Below are positions 29,293 through 38,286 of a stretch of 64,000 nucleotides of DNA, in pieces. The notes beneath the pieces were generated by a model. It did no database searches. It saw nothing but the letters and a program-made list of their open reading frames with translations, and was not told the origin of the DNA. The DNA comes from Candidatus Methanoperedens sp. BLZ2 (GTDB lineage Archaea; Halobacteriota; Methanosarcinia; Methanosarcinales; Methanoperedenaceae), in NCBI RefSeq assembly GCF_002487355.1, contig NZ_NTMG01000068.1:1-64000 (forward strand), in the 5' to 3' direction. A program made the translations under genes and the position numbers. The number at the start of each line of letters is the position of its first letter. The first letter of the stretch is position 1.

Positions 29293-29380
29293 GCATGTTA
29301 ATCTATCTCCCCGTTATATCAAATTGTTTATTTAATCCGGTTCGAAACATTGAAATACCCTCGGGCTTAAGTAGTAAAAA

Positions 29381-31462
29381 ATGGTACAATCATCTATCCA
29401 GGTCTGGGAAGACTTCTTCAAACGATATTACTGGGAGAACATCCTTGAATTGGCAAAGAATTTTCCGGAAAAACGAAGTCTTGTTGTTCAATTTCCTGAT
29501 ATTGAACGATTCGATATGGAACTTGCCCGGGAATTGCTTGAGCATCCCGACCTTGTAATTAAACATTCGAACGAAGCTCTCAGTAGTATTGATCTTCCTG
29601 CTGACGTTGTTTTTACAGAGACGCACGTAAGGATCATCAAAATCCCTGAGCGTATCCAGATAAGGGAGCTTCGGAGTGAAAATATTAACAAATTCATAGC
29701 AGTCTCTGGCCTGATCAGGAAAGCAACAGAAGTAAGACCAAAGATCATAAATGGCGCTTTTAAATGCCAGAAATGCGGTGAAATAACGTTCATGCCCCAG
29801 GGTGAAGGAAAGTTCGTTGAGCCTTTTGAGTGCGAGAATGATGTATGCGGACGAAAAGGCGCTTTTAAGCTTGTCCATGACCAATCCGAATTCATTGATG
29901 CGCAAAAACTCAGGATACAGGAGTCCCCTGACGACTTAAGAGGCGGTGAGCAGCCCCAGACCCTTGATGTGGATGTTGATGATGACCTGGCCGGACTGGT
30001 ATCACCGGGTGATCGCATTGTATTATCAGGGGTATTGCGCTCATTCCAGAGGAGCAATAGGGAGGGGAAAAGCACATTTTTTGATCTCTTGCTTGACGGG
30101 AATTCTATCGATATTGAAGACAAGGAATTCGAGGATATCGAGATATCAAAAGAGGACATCGAGGAAATCGTTACTCTCGGAAAAGACCCGGAGATTTATA
30201 AAAAGATAATCGGCTCCATTGCTCCTTCGATCTATGGTTATGAGGAAGTGAAGGAAGCCATGGCGCTTCAGCTTTTTTCTGGCATGGCAAAGCACTTACC
30301 TGATGGCGCACGTATTCGCGGGGATATGCATATTCTCCTTGTGGGGGATCCTGGCGTGGCCAAATCCCAGTTGCTGCGTTACGCCGTAAAACTTGCACCG
30401 CGCGGCATTTACACCAGCGGTAAAAGCTCAACATCTGCTGGTCTTACTGCCACGGCTGTCAAGGATGAGTTCGGAGACGGCCGCTGGACGCTTGAAGCTG
30501 GCGCACTTGTGCTTGCTGATATGGGTCTTGCATGTGTTGACGAACTTGACAAGATGGAAGCGGACGACAGGAGTTCCATGCACGAAGCAATGGAACAGCA
30601 GACCATAAGTATAGCAAAAGCAGGGATCATGGCTACGTTGAAATCACGCTGCGCTCTTCTTGGTGCTGCTAACCCGAAATTCGGAAGGTTTGACAGGTAC
30701 GAACCCATTGCAAAACAAATAAACATGCCGCCAGCTCTGCTTTCCCGTTTTGACCTGATCTTTATACTTACTGATGAGCCTTCGGTAAACAGGGATACTG
30801 CGATCGCAGAACATATACTGAAAGCCCATTATGCAGGTGAACTTTCAACCAGGAGAAAAAACATAGTAAATTCGGGTATCAGCACAGATGATATTACGAA
30901 AGCCATGGAGATCATCCGCCCTGTGCTGGAAGCAGAGAAGCTCAGGAAATATATTGCATATACAAAGAGGAATATCTTCCCGATTATCCAGGACGATGCA
31001 AGGAAACATTTGATCGACTTTTATCTTGGCTTGAGGAAACAGGGTGAGGCCCCGGATTCTCCTGTTCCTGTTACGGCCCGCCAGCTTGAGGCCCTGATAC
31101 GCCTGGCTGAAGCAAGCGCGCGCGTACGCTTGAGTAATGTCATAACCACAGATGACACAAGCAGGATCATCCGGATTGTGATGGCAAGCTTAAAACAGGT
31201 CATGACAGATCCGGAAACTGGAAGGCTTGATGCAGATATCGTTAATGTGGGAATGGGTAAAAGCCAGAGGGACAGGATCAAGGTACTCAGGGAAATAATC
31301 AGGGATCTCCAGAAAGAAATGGGTGCTGCACCAATAGAAGAGATTATATCAAGGGCTGAAGAATCAGGTATCAAAAAAGAGACAGTTGAGGATATGATAC
31401 AAAAGTTAAAGAGCGCTGGAGAGATAATTGAGTCTAGTAATGATAGGTTCAGGGTTGTTTGA
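29381..31462 (+). CDS. mcm: Replicative helicase MCM
   Basis: 693 aa AAA+ helicase that unwinds DNA at the replication fork. The N-terminal domain carries a zinc finger (CQKC at about 129-132 and C-x4-C at about 152-157). Walker A is GDPGVAKSQ (about 322-330), Walker B is CVDELDKM (about 385), and the arginine finger segment is LLSRFDLIF. A C-terminal winged helix closes the protein. Its stop overlaps an alternative TTG of the next gene, so DUF424 is coupled. No origin-like repeat cluster was seen nearby. Confidence 0.95.
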   Translation: MVQSSIQVWEDFFKRYYWENILELAKNFPEKRSLVVQFPDIERFDMELARELLEHPDLVIKHSNEALSSIDLPADVVFTETHVRIIKIPERIQIRELRSENINKFIAVSGLIRKATEVRPKIINGAFKCQKCGEITFMPQGEGKFVEPFECENDVCGRKGAFKLVHDQSEFIDAQKLRIQESPDDLRGGEQPQTLDVDVDDDLAGLVSPGDRIVLSGVLRSFQRSNREGKSTFFDLLLDGNSIDIEDKEFEDIEISKEDIEEIVTLGKDPEIYKKIIGSIAPSIYGYEEVKEAMALQLFSGMAKHLPDGARIRGDMHILLVGDPGVAKSQLLRYAVKLAPRGIYTSGKSSTSAGLTATAVKDEFGDGRWTLEAGALVLADMGLACVDELDKMEADDRSSMHEAMEQQTISIAKAGIMATLKSRCALLGAANPKFGRFDRYEPIAKQINMPPALLSRFDLIFILTDEPSVNRDTAIAEHILKAHYAGELSTRRKNIVNSGISTDDITKAMEIIRPVLEAEKLRKYIAYTKRNIFPIIQDDARKHLIDFYLGLRKQGEAPDSPVPVTARQLEALIRLAEASARVRLSNVITTDDTSRIIRIVMASLKQVMTDPETGRLDADIVNVGMGKSQRDRIKVLREIIRDLQKEMGAAPIEEIISRAEESGIKKETVEDMIQKLKSAGEIIESSNDRFRVV

Positions 31463-31464
31463 AC

Positions 31465-31755
31465 ATGTATATGAAAAGATATGATACGGACGGCAAATTG
31501 ATCGTGGCAGTCTGTGATACGGATATTCTTGGTAAGAAATTCAAAGAAGGAAAACTTGTTCTCAAACTTGAAGAAAGCTTCTATAAAGGTGAAGAAGTTT
31601 GCGAAAATGAGGTAAAGGAAGCACTTTCATGCGCAAATATCGCAAATATCGCCGGTAAGAGATCCATTGCATGCGCTGTAGAGTGCGGATGTGTCGATCC
31701 TGATACCGTGATCTTTATTGATGGGATACCCCATGCACAGATGGTAGAAATATGA
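31465..31755 (+). CDS. DUF424 family protein
   Basis: 96 aa archaeal conserved protein. It shows the family features IVAVCDTDILGKKFKEG, SFYKGEEV and a Cys-rich middle, ending in IDGIPHAQMV. Function is unknown; in other archaea the family often lies near translation or replication genes. The ATG at 31465 is preferred over a TTG two codons upstream. It overlaps the following coiled-coil gene by 4 bp. Confidence 0.8.
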   Translation: MYMKRYDTDGKLIVAVCDTDILGKKFKEGKLVLKLEESFYKGEEVCENEVKEALSCANIANIAGKRSIACAVECGCVDPDTVIFIDGIPHAQMVEI

Positions 31756-32411
31756 CTGAAATAATTGACAATAATACATTAATGGATCTTGTTATTGAAA
31801 AACATAATAAGTTCCTTGGAGCTTTTAAAAGTGAATTTTCCGAGCTTGAAAATAAGCTCGAAACTGTTAAGAAGCAAACCGATGATCTTAAAAAGGAAAT
31901 AGAGACCAACGAAACGAAAATAATTGTTCTTAATGAAAAATATTTCCTCTATTTCCACCAGGCGAAAAAACAAAGGGAAGACCTTTTTAAAGAAGTGATC
32001 GAAAAGATGCAGCAGGCCAGATCACCCAATGTACATGAAGTAACACGTCTTTCAGCCAGAATTGAAGAACATGAGAAGAAACTCCAGAATTCAAGAAATA
32101 TTGATGATGAAGAAAAATCGATAGTTGAAGTCAAGAAACTTCTTTATGATTTTGAAACCGAGGCCAGAAAAGCCGGAATATCCGTAACCTCAAAAGCAAT
32201 AATTGATAAATTAAATGAGGCGAATGAATCGCATAAAGAATTCATATCGATCCAGAATAAACCAAAACAGGATATGGGAACTGCAAAGGATTTTGATAAA
32301 CAGGCAGAAGAATTAGAAGGAAGGCATAACTGGCTCAAAAGAAGGATCGAAAGCCATACCAATGCTTTAGATTACTGGAAGAAACAAAAAGGGGGAATAA
32401 AAGTTGAGTGA
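31752..32411 (+). CDS. Archaeal coiled-coil protein, 219 aa
   Basis: Almost entirely predicted coiled coil (Glu/Lys/Leu heptads from residue 20 to the end), with no enzymatic motif and no signal or membrane segment. It is coupled to DUF424 (ATGA overlap) and to the next coiled-coil gene (8-bp overlap), so the two probably form a heteromeric filament or scaffold. Such proteins have sometimes been mislabelled phosphoserine phosphatase. The link to MCM is positional only. Confidence 0.65.
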   Translation: MTEIIDNNTLMDLVIEKHNKFLGAFKSEFSELENKLETVKKQTDDLKKEIETNETKIIVLNEKYFLYFHQAKKQREDLFKEVIEKMQQARSPNVHEVTRLSARIEEHEKKLQNSRNIDDEEKSIVEVKKLLYDFETEARKAGISVTSKAIIDKLNEANESHKEFISIQNKPKQDMGTAKDFDKQAEELEGRHNWLKRRIESHTNALDYWKKQKGGIKVE

Positions 32412-33447
32412 GATTGAAAATCCAGTGGAACCGCAGATTGAGACCCATGTAGATACCAGTGAAGTCCAGCCTCAAAGCCATCTTGAAGTTATTACTGGAA
32501 GTAATACTGAAAAGCCAAAAGTTTATCCAAAATTATCAGAACGTGATCTGAAAGAGAAGATCAATCTCCTGCGACAGCGGATTGAGCAGGAGGAAAGGGA
32601 ATTAAAAACAATATTCAGGGATATTTCCCTTCACAGCCAGGGAGGAAATGACCTTAAAGCCAAACGCGACGGCTTAAATGCAAGAGTCAAGGAACTGTCA
32701 CCAAAAGCTGCTGACCTTAGAAAAAAGAGGGATGAAACAAACGCAAAGATCGCGGAATTAAAAGCACAGAGAGACCAGATGAGGGGTAAGGGGAAAGAAT
32801 TCAGTGAGAGAATAGGTGAACTTAAGAAATCACGCGATGAATTGAACCTTACAGCCAGGGGAAGATTTGAAACCCTTGAAAAGGCTTATCAAGAGGAGTT
32901 AAACCTCTTTTTGGCGGCAGACATTCCGCTTGAGCATGAGATCAATATTTTCAACCGTTTAAATGAGTTAAACGATAGATTGAAAGCCACCCGGAAAGCC
33001 AATGAGATACATTCTGTGATCTCACTTGAATATATTAAGGGAAAAGAAATCTACACTGATATGGATACTTTGCATGCTAAGATCCAGGCGCTTGCCCAGG
33101 AATCCCAGAAGTTCCATGAAGAAATGATAAAGCTTTACAATGAAATAGACGCGTTGCGTAAGGAAGCTGACTCTTATCATGCCCAATTGAATGAAAAATT
33201 CAAAGGCATTGCGCCTCTTCGAAAGAAAATAAGCGTACTGAAGGCGGAAATTCCGAATCTTCGTGATGAACTTGGAGTTTATCTTGAGCAGATGAAAGAA
33301 TACCAGCTTGACCGCGACCAGCAGAAAAATGTTGGAAAACGTGAGCAAGCCAGGAAGAAGTTCAAGAAAGACGGACGTTTGAGCCTTGATGAGTTCAGGC
33401 TGCTTGTTGAGAATGAGGATATCAAGCTTAAGACCACACGCCCGTAG
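32404..33447 (+). CDS. COG1340-type archaeal coiled-coil protein
   Basis: 347 aa, long coiled coil from about residue 45 to 310, with a Pro-rich start and a basic tail (KREQARKKFKKDGRLSLDEF) typical of COG1340. Translation starts at TTG (32404): it overlaps the previous stop, is followed by the expected MSEIEN-type start, and a GGGGG motif sits about 8 nt upstream. Function is unknown. It converges with the radical SAM gene, overlapping it by 20 bp. Confidence 0.7.
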   Translation: MSEIENPVEPQIETHVDTSEVQPQSHLEVITGSNTEKPKVYPKLSERDLKEKINLLRQRIEQEERELKTIFRDISLHSQGGNDLKAKRDGLNARVKELSPKAADLRKKRDETNAKIAELKAQRDQMRGKGKEFSERIGELKKSRDELNLTARGRFETLEKAYQEELNLFLAADIPLEHEINIFNRLNELNDRLKATRKANEIHSVISLEYIKGKEIYTDMDTLHAKIQALAQESQKFHEEMIKLYNEIDALRKEADSYHAQLNEKFKGIAPLRKKISVLKAEIPNLRDELGVYLEQMKEYQLDRDQQKNVGKREQARKKFKKDGRLSLDEFRLLVENEDIKLKTTRP

Positions 33448-34537
33448 TTTTTCCTTTTAGCGCCATCTCCCCCATTACCTTTTTCACTTCTCTGGATAGC
33501 GGAGCAGGCGTTGAATTTTCAAATTGTGTGCCTGGAAGCGGCATGAAATAATGAGAATGGACATTTCCTCCTTTTCCTGTCAGCCATTTTATTAATTTTA
33601 GAGTTTCAAGCTGGTCAGATTCAGTTTCACCAGGAAGCCCGAATATGAAATCAACGACCGGAGTAAAACCATGTTCCAGGCATTTCTCAGCCCCTGTGAT
33701 AATATCTTCTACGGTATGTTTTCGATTTATGCTTTCAAGCATCCTCTGGCTTCCTGATTGTCCCCCCATGCTGATTGTGGTATTTTCACAATATTTCGAT
33801 ACAAGTTCAAGGATTCTGTCGTCTATGAATTCCGGCCTCACCTCTGAAGGAAACGTCCCGAAAAAAATCCTTCCGGGCTGCAATTCGCGAAGAAGTGATT
33901 CAATTTTTTCAATGCGCGGATGTATGCCATCCGAACCATAGGCAAAGGCATTCGGGGACGTGAATCTGATATCTTTGAGGAACTTTGAATATTTTGAGAT
34001 GACATCAATGCTCCTGTGTCTCACACTGTGGCCGAATAATTGCGGGGTCGAGCAGTAAGTGCAATTATATGGGCAGCCGCGAGTGATCTCAATTGTATTG
34101 TGCATGATCCCCGGATCAAAAGGCGGATATTTATCTAAATCAACCTGGCTTCTCTTTTCGGTGAAAACAATATCATCCGTCTCATTTTTATAAGCAATAC
34201 CTTTAACTGATGAAATATCTCCTTTATTTTGAATTACATCGATCAATTCAGGCAATGTTTCTTCACCTTCGCTTATTACTACATAGTCAAAAAATCGCAG
34301 CGTTTCTTCCGGCCGGGCAGAAGGGTGAGGTCCTCCGGCAATGAATACCGAGCTTGTTGCTGCCTGCGACACTTCCCTGAATATCGATGGCGCCTGCTGT
34401 GTTGCAAAGCTGTAGATCATTATGCCGTCGCAGGGTTTTTCTTTTGTATCTGATCCCGGCACAAGAGGCATCAGGACAGCAATGCTTTGCATGTTCTTCC
34501 TGAAGAACCTGAAATTAACTTGAGTGGTTTTGTTCAT
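33428..34537 (-). CDS. B12-binding-domain radical SAM protein, MJ1487-like
   Basis: About 369 aa. An N-terminal cobalamin-binding-like Rossmann domain (IYSFATQQ, IAGGPHPSARPEE) is followed by the radical SAM cluster ITRGCPYNCTYCSTPQ (C-x3-C-x2-C) and a barrel ending in LPLPGTQFE-like sequence. It resembles the uncharacterised archaeal family that includes MJ_1487. Substrate unknown. The ATG at 34537 is chosen; a longer frame adds a hydrophobic, low-complexity stretch. 3' ends overlap the coiled-coil gene. Confidence 0.75.
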   Translation of the reverse strand: MNKTTQVNFRFFRKNMQSIAVLMPLVPGSDTKEKPCDGIMIYSFATQQAPSIFREVSQAATSSVFIAGGPHPSARPEETLRFFDYVVISEGEETLPELIDVIQNKGDISSVKGIAYKNETDDIVFTEKRSQVDLDKYPPFDPGIMHNTIEITRGCPYNCTYCSTPQLFGHSVRHRSIDVISKYSKFLKDIRFTSPNAFAYGSDGIHPRIEKIESLLRELQPGRIFFGTFPSEVRPEFIDDRILELVSKYCENTTISMGGQSGSQRMLESINRKHTVEDIITGAEKCLEHGFTPVVDFIFGLPGETESDQLETLKLIKWLTGKGGNVHSHYFMPLPGTQFENSTPAPLSREVKKVMGEMALKGKTTGVWS

Positions 34538-34623
34538 TGCTTGTTTTTGACTTAACAATAAAACCAATTGACTTAAGATTAATGGATACATCACCATCTG
34601 GCAATATCCCCTTGTATGAACTG

Positions 34624-34696
34624 AAACGAACTCACGCTACCGGAGTTCGTAACAGTTTGTATTAGTTCGTTGTTTTTTTCAGGTTCATTTATGAAC
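34624..34696 (-). repeat. Dispersed GAAC palindromic repeat, family 2, copy A
   Basis: Read on the - strand it starts GTTCATAAATGAAC (itself a palindrome), continues through an A-rich middle with GAACTA and ACAAACTG words, and closes with an ACGAACTC/GAGTTCGT hairpin. The same ~73-bp arrangement recurs on the + strand at 53469-53542. It lies in the otherwise empty 34538-34808 gap, upstream of a divergent gene pair. Confidence 0.65.
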
Positions 34697-34808
34697 TTTG
34701 GTTCTTGACCGACTTTACGGTGAAGTTTTTTGATTCTTTTACGTTTGCTGGCACGCCTCTTTTTTTGCGGAAAGATATATTATCACGCAAATATATTGAA
34801 TAACCTGA

Positions 34809-35372
34809 ATGAGTCGAGAAGTAAAAGAGCGGACAATTCTTGATAGGTTTGCGCAAGATTTTATTGATGTAGTAGAAAAACATGCAAAATATATCATTGT
34901 TTCAGGTTTTGTGGCAATTGCACATGGGAGAAGCAGGGGAACGGAAGATGTGGATCTGATAATCGAAAAGATCAAAAAAGATACATTCATAAAAATGCAT
35001 AATGATCTTGTAGAGGCAGGTTTTGAATGTATTCAGTCAGAATACCCAGAACTTATTTATGATGACTATTTAAGCGACAAAACCAGTGTGCGATATGTAA
35101 GAAAAGGACGTTTTATTCCTGAAATGGAATTGAAAATGGCAAAAGATGAACTTGATGATTATCAAATCCAGACAAGAAAAAAATTGCCTCTTACCGGGCT
35201 TGATCTATATTTTTCAAGTATTGAAATGAATATTGCTTTTAAGGAAGAACTGCTAAAATCAGAAAAGGACATGGATGATGCAAAGCATTTGCGGATCATC
35301 TATTCTGATGTCCTTGATGAAAAAGAGATCACAAAAATAAAAGCGGATATCCGCAGGTTGAGGCTATCATGA
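34809..35372 (+). CDS. Nucleotidyltransferase-fold protein of a two-gene cassette
   Basis: 187 aa. The segment FVAIAHGRSRGTEDVDLII resembles the nucleotidyltransferase motif G-x-A-x(n)-R-x-T-x-D-x-D, as in AbiEii/DUF6036 proteins (the two Asp of DVD would bind metal). It is followed by a 67-aa gene with a 4-bp overlap. The pair is likely a toxin-antitoxin or abortive-infection-like module, but which product acts as toxin is unknown. It is flanked by a dispersed repeat. Confidence 0.6.
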   Translation: MSREVKERTILDRFAQDFIDVVEKHAKYIIVSGFVAIAHGRSRGTEDVDLIIEKIKKDTFIKMHNDLVEAGFECIQSEYPELIYDDYLSDKTSVRYVRKGRFIPEMELKMAKDELDDYQIQTRKKLPLTGLDLYFSSIEMNIAFKEELLKSEKDMDDAKHLRIIYSDVLDEKEITKIKADIRRLRLS

Positions 35373-35572
35373 GAGACAGGACTCACGATGAACAGGTGAT
35401 ACGATGGGCTGAATTTGTAAAAACGCATTCCCGCTCAATCTGGATCAGGGAGGTTGGCCCACTGATAGACTCGCAGATAATCATGGCAAATGCCTTCTAT
35501 GAGCGCCTTGCCAAAACAGAGGGTGGACTTGAGAAAATAAGACAGCTAAGGAAGTTAGATACACCTAAATAA
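35369..35572 (+). CDS. Small partner of the nucleotidyltransferase-like gene
   Basis: 67 aa, helical and charged, with the segment ADFVKTHSRS-like (residues 13-20) and IDSQIIMANAFYERL. No known family was recognised. The start overlaps the upstream stop (ATGA), so the products are made together. In analogous nucleotidyltransferase-based modules the small protein is the partner that binds or is modified by the larger one; that is inference here. Confidence 0.55.
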   Translation: MRDRTHDEQVIRWAEFVKTHSRSIWIREVGPLIDSQIIMANAFYERLAKTEGGLEKIRQLRKLDTPK

Positions 35573-35590
35573 TTATGAAATTCTGCTGGT

Positions 35591-35911
35591 TTATTCTTCG
35601 ATTTTAAACAGATAATCATAATATTTCCATGCTTTACAGCATGGGCAGTTTTCCTCATAATCCGGACATCGGGTTCCCCAATTCTTGACCATATACTCTT
35701 TAACTCTCTCCTCAAAATAACCACTGCAATATTCGCATTCCCAGTATTCACCATCTTCACCAGTCAAATTTTTAATAAGTTCGTTAGAAAAGAAATACTG
35801 TATCGGGATAACATTATTTTCATCAAGTTTTACATCGAATTTATTACCACACACAATGCATTTTCTATCTTTGAGTATGGAGCTTTTCGCAGTTACTTCT
35901 TTCTTTTTCAT
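35591..35911 (-). CDS. Zinc-ribbon-rich hypothetical protein, 106 aa
   Basis: Three Cys pairs: CIVC (18-21), CEYC (about 59-62) and a CP...CPCC group near residues 82-92. This suggests two zinc sites. The rest is hydrophilic and aromatic-rich (GEYWECEYCSGYFEE). No family was recognised. It converges with the nucleotidyltransferase cassette, 18 bp apart, and has no obvious operon partner. Confidence 0.55.
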   Translation of the reverse strand: MKKKEVTAKSSILKDRKCIVCGNKFDVKLDENNVIPIQYFFSNELIKNLTGEDGEYWECEYCSGYFEERVKEYMVKNWGTRCPDYEENCPCCKAWKYYDYLFKIEE

Positions 35912-36007
35912 GATATGACCATAGAATTTGAGTTACATCATGATATTTCTTTCCTGCTTCTCTGATTTATGATACTTCTCAAGAGGAGTTCTAATTTATA
36001 TTCGATG

Positions 36008-36259
36008 TCATAAAAAAATCCACCGTATAATTATAATCAAGAATATCAGTATACCGCTTGTTATAGCTGCCATAGCAATACTATGCTTAGCAATATCTGT
36101 AGTGTGCCTGTAAATATAAACACCGGTTACTAACTCCACAACTCTGAGTGCTGGTGCAATAAAAGGAACCAGGACACTTAAAGCTAAACTGAAAAAAATA
36201 ATTAATAAGCCAGGGACAAATCCCCGGCTATTAACATTAATGCTTTTTGTTTCTACCAT
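36008..36259 (-). CDS. Small two-helix membrane protein, 83 aa
   Basis: Two hydrophobic segments (about residues 14-34 and 61-81) separated by a short loop. It has no signal cleavage site and no known family. It is 20 bp downstream of a lipoprotein gene on the same strand, so the two may be expressed together as membrane partners. Confidence 0.5.
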   Translation of the reverse strand: MVETKSINVNSRGFVPGLLIIFFSLALSVLVPFIAPALRVVELVTGVYIYRHTTDIAKHSIAMAAITSGILIFLIIIIRWIFL

Positions 36260-36279
36260 ATATATCGCCTTTTTTATTA

Positions 36280-36714
36280 TTAACTTTCAAAGGTTGTGAG
36301 CTTTCCATCTTCAATCCATGTTACCTTTATCTTAGCATATGGCTCCCATGCTGCAATTTCCTGCTTACTCATGCCGTTTGCATTAAATGTTGCATTGCCT
36401 TTGAACCCCTTCCCGGCATCAGGCTTCAAGTCTCCAAGCTGTACAATATTATCTTCAAGATTAATTTGCCTTGAAACGATTTCAGGATTCAGAATTATAT
36501 AGGCTGTGACATTCTCTGCTGTTTTAACACCGATATTTGCAATGCTTACATTCCAGGAAATTTTTTGAATATCGGTTTGATTTTCACCAATAGCTCCTAA
36601 AGCATACCCAGCATCTACAAATATTTTTGCCCCTTGAACTTCTTTGGAAATGCACCCAGTTGTAATTATGATCAATGCTATTGCTGTCAATGCAAGTGTT
36701 GTTATGAATTTCAT
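36280..36714 (-). CDS. Lipoprotein with a single Ig-like/FxLYD-type beta domain
   Basis: 144 aa. The N-terminal signal ends in the lipobox ITTGC, so the protein is probably lipid-anchored outside the cell membrane. The mature part is beta-rich and includes the pattern WNVSIANIGVKTAENVTAYI typical of small CARDB/FxLYD-like folds. Its ATG overlaps the stop of the GXGXG-protein gene (ATGA), an unexpected coupling of an exported protein to a cytoplasmic one. Confidence 0.6.
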   Translation of the reverse strand: MKFITTLALTAIALIIITTGCISKEVQGAKIFVDAGYALGAIGENQTDIQKISWNVSIANIGVKTAENVTAYIILNPEIVSRQINLEDNIVQLGDLKPDAGKGFKGNATFNANGMSKQEIAAWEPYAKIKVTWIEDGKLTTFES

Positions 36715-37616
36715 AGCACTCTATTAATCCCATATCTCTTAAACATCATTGCTTCCACCTTGCTGATATCAAGCATCCTGATAAGCATCTTTATATCTTT
36801 TTCATCAGCCGGAACACCCGGGACCACGGAATCCCCTTTATAAAAAATCGTCCCACCTTTCATATTTGCACCCAAAAAACCTTGAGCTTTCCCGCTTATT
36901 ATAAGCACGCCATCTTTCATATATGCACCAGCGAACTCTCCCGTATTTCCTGTAATGATCGTCCCACCACGCAGAAGTACGGCAGTATTCAAGCCTGCAT
37001 TCCCTTCTATCCTGATAAACCCGCGCTTCATAAGGATCCCTGTGCTCATCCCTGCATCGCCTTCCACAATGACCTTCCTGTCAGCATCAAGGCGGGCCGC
37101 GATCGTATCACGGATAATCCCATCTCTAACGTATAAACAGCCATTTTCCATAACATTCGGGGGAAGTATTTTTTCATTTGATACTTCTGAAAGGATATCT
37201 GTAATAGATACGAATTTTCGATATCCTGGGCGGTCAGATCCAACCTCCACAACGTTTCCCGCTGGTTGTTTGACATTACCTTTTACATATATCGCCCCGG
37301 AAACCATACTGATACCCATCCGCGTATCAATATCCCCATCAACGATTATTGAGCCGGACTTAATGGCTTTTCCTGTGCCCCCGAAAAACTTAAGATCAAC
37401 TCCAAGGCTGCTTCCAAGCCTTTTGCCTGCATTGCCTTTTAAGTTCACATCTTCTCCATTCTTTAATGCAAAAACAAGGTCTTGATAGGTATATGATGTA
37501 CCGGTCTGGTGCGGTATCACAGAGGATGGAGAAAGCCTGCTGCCCCTGTGCTGCCAGAAAAAATCATATGTGAAATCACATAAGCAATCAACCGGATAAG
37601 ATAGTTCAAGATTCAC
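36711..37616 (-). CDS. Stand-alone GXGXG beta-helix protein (FwdC/GltB C-domain-like)
   Basis: 301 aa. From about residue 55 it consists of repeated strands with G-x-x-G-x-x-x-G spacing (GNAGKRLGSSLG, GDAGMSTGILMKRG, GNAGLNTAVLLRGG), the fold shared by formylmethanofuran dehydrogenase subunit C and the C-terminal domain of glutamate synthase. It lacks neighbouring fwd or glt genes, so a role as subunit of either enzyme is not supported by context. It may be an orphan paralogue. Confidence 0.65.
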   Translation of the reverse strand: MNLELSYPVDCLCDFTYDFFWQHRGSRLSPSSVIPHQTGTSYTYQDLVFALKNGEDVNLKGNAGKRLGSSLGVDLKFFGGTGKAIKSGSIIVDGDIDTRMGISMVSGAIYVKGNVKQPAGNVVEVGSDRPGYRKFVSITDILSEVSNEKILPPNVMENGCLYVRDGIIRDTIAARLDADRKVIVEGDAGMSTGILMKRGFIRIEGNAGLNTAVLLRGGTIITGNTGEFAGAYMKDGVLIISGKAQGFLGANMKGGTIFYKGDSVVPGVPADEKDIKMLIRMLDISKVEAMMFKRYGINRVL

Positions 37617-37626
37617 AAAGGATAAT

Positions 37627-38169
37627 TCACTTGAAAGTAGATGAATATTTTTTATTCAATCCCTTGATCCGGTTGGAAAAAGAATTTTGTGCTTTTGTCT
37701 TTGTATAATTATCTATTATAGTACCTGCAAATGTGAATAATAATAAAACCACCAGGTAAATTGTATTGATCTCCATCGGGCTCATGTGCGCAATACCTGA
37801 TATTTCCTGGATATTTGCCTGGATGGCTAATATTCCTAATACTATCAATGATCCCAGCACCCCATTTATGAACCAGTAGCTGTCTTTGACCTTTGTTGAA
37901 GCGATCATAAGAGGAACGATTATCAACCATAGCTTGGCTGCAATAAGCCCGGAGAGTCCATAATTCAAATAGATATACTGGATTATCGGATTATATTCAA
38001 CCCCCAATCCTTTTGAATCCATCATAATAGCAGCTGTAACTGTGTCTCCTATATCGAATGTAATGAAAACGCAAAAGTAAAGAAAATGCTGGAAATTTAA
38101 TCTGCGGTATATATACCCGGAAAGAAGTTTCATAAAACCAAATTCAGGTTCTTCTTTATTTTCAATCAT
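37627..38169 (-). CDS. DUF5658-like membrane protein
   Basis: 180 aa with four hydrophobic helices (about residues 30-50, 70-90, 100-120, 133-153). The loop after the first helix has D-x-x-T and the motif GVEYNPIIQYI, similar to DUF5658 family proteins (G-x-E-x-NP). Function unknown. It ends 10 bp before the GXGXG gene start on the same strand. GGTGA precedes the ATG. Confidence 0.55.
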   Translation of the reverse strand: MIENKEEPEFGFMKLLSGYIYRRLNFQHFLYFCVFITFDIGDTVTAAIMMDSKGLGVEYNPIIQYIYLNYGLSGLIAAKLWLIIVPLMIASTKVKDSYWFINGVLGSLIVLGILAIQANIQEISGIAHMSPMEINTIYLVVLLLFTFAGTIIDNYTKTKAQNSFSNRIKGLNKKYSSTFK

Positions 38170-38286
38170 TTTTTCACCATAAAAGCGTGATCATCTACCG
38201 CATAAGCTATCATGAGCATCATAGTTATGATAATCAATAGATTGTTTTCAAGACAAATAAAGCCAGTCTTAAACCAAAATGAGCAT

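Noticed and set aside
36711-37616. Formylmethanofuran dehydrogenase subunit C as part of a working fwd operon
   Set aside because: Only the GXGXG fold is visible and no other fwd/fmd subunit lies nearby.
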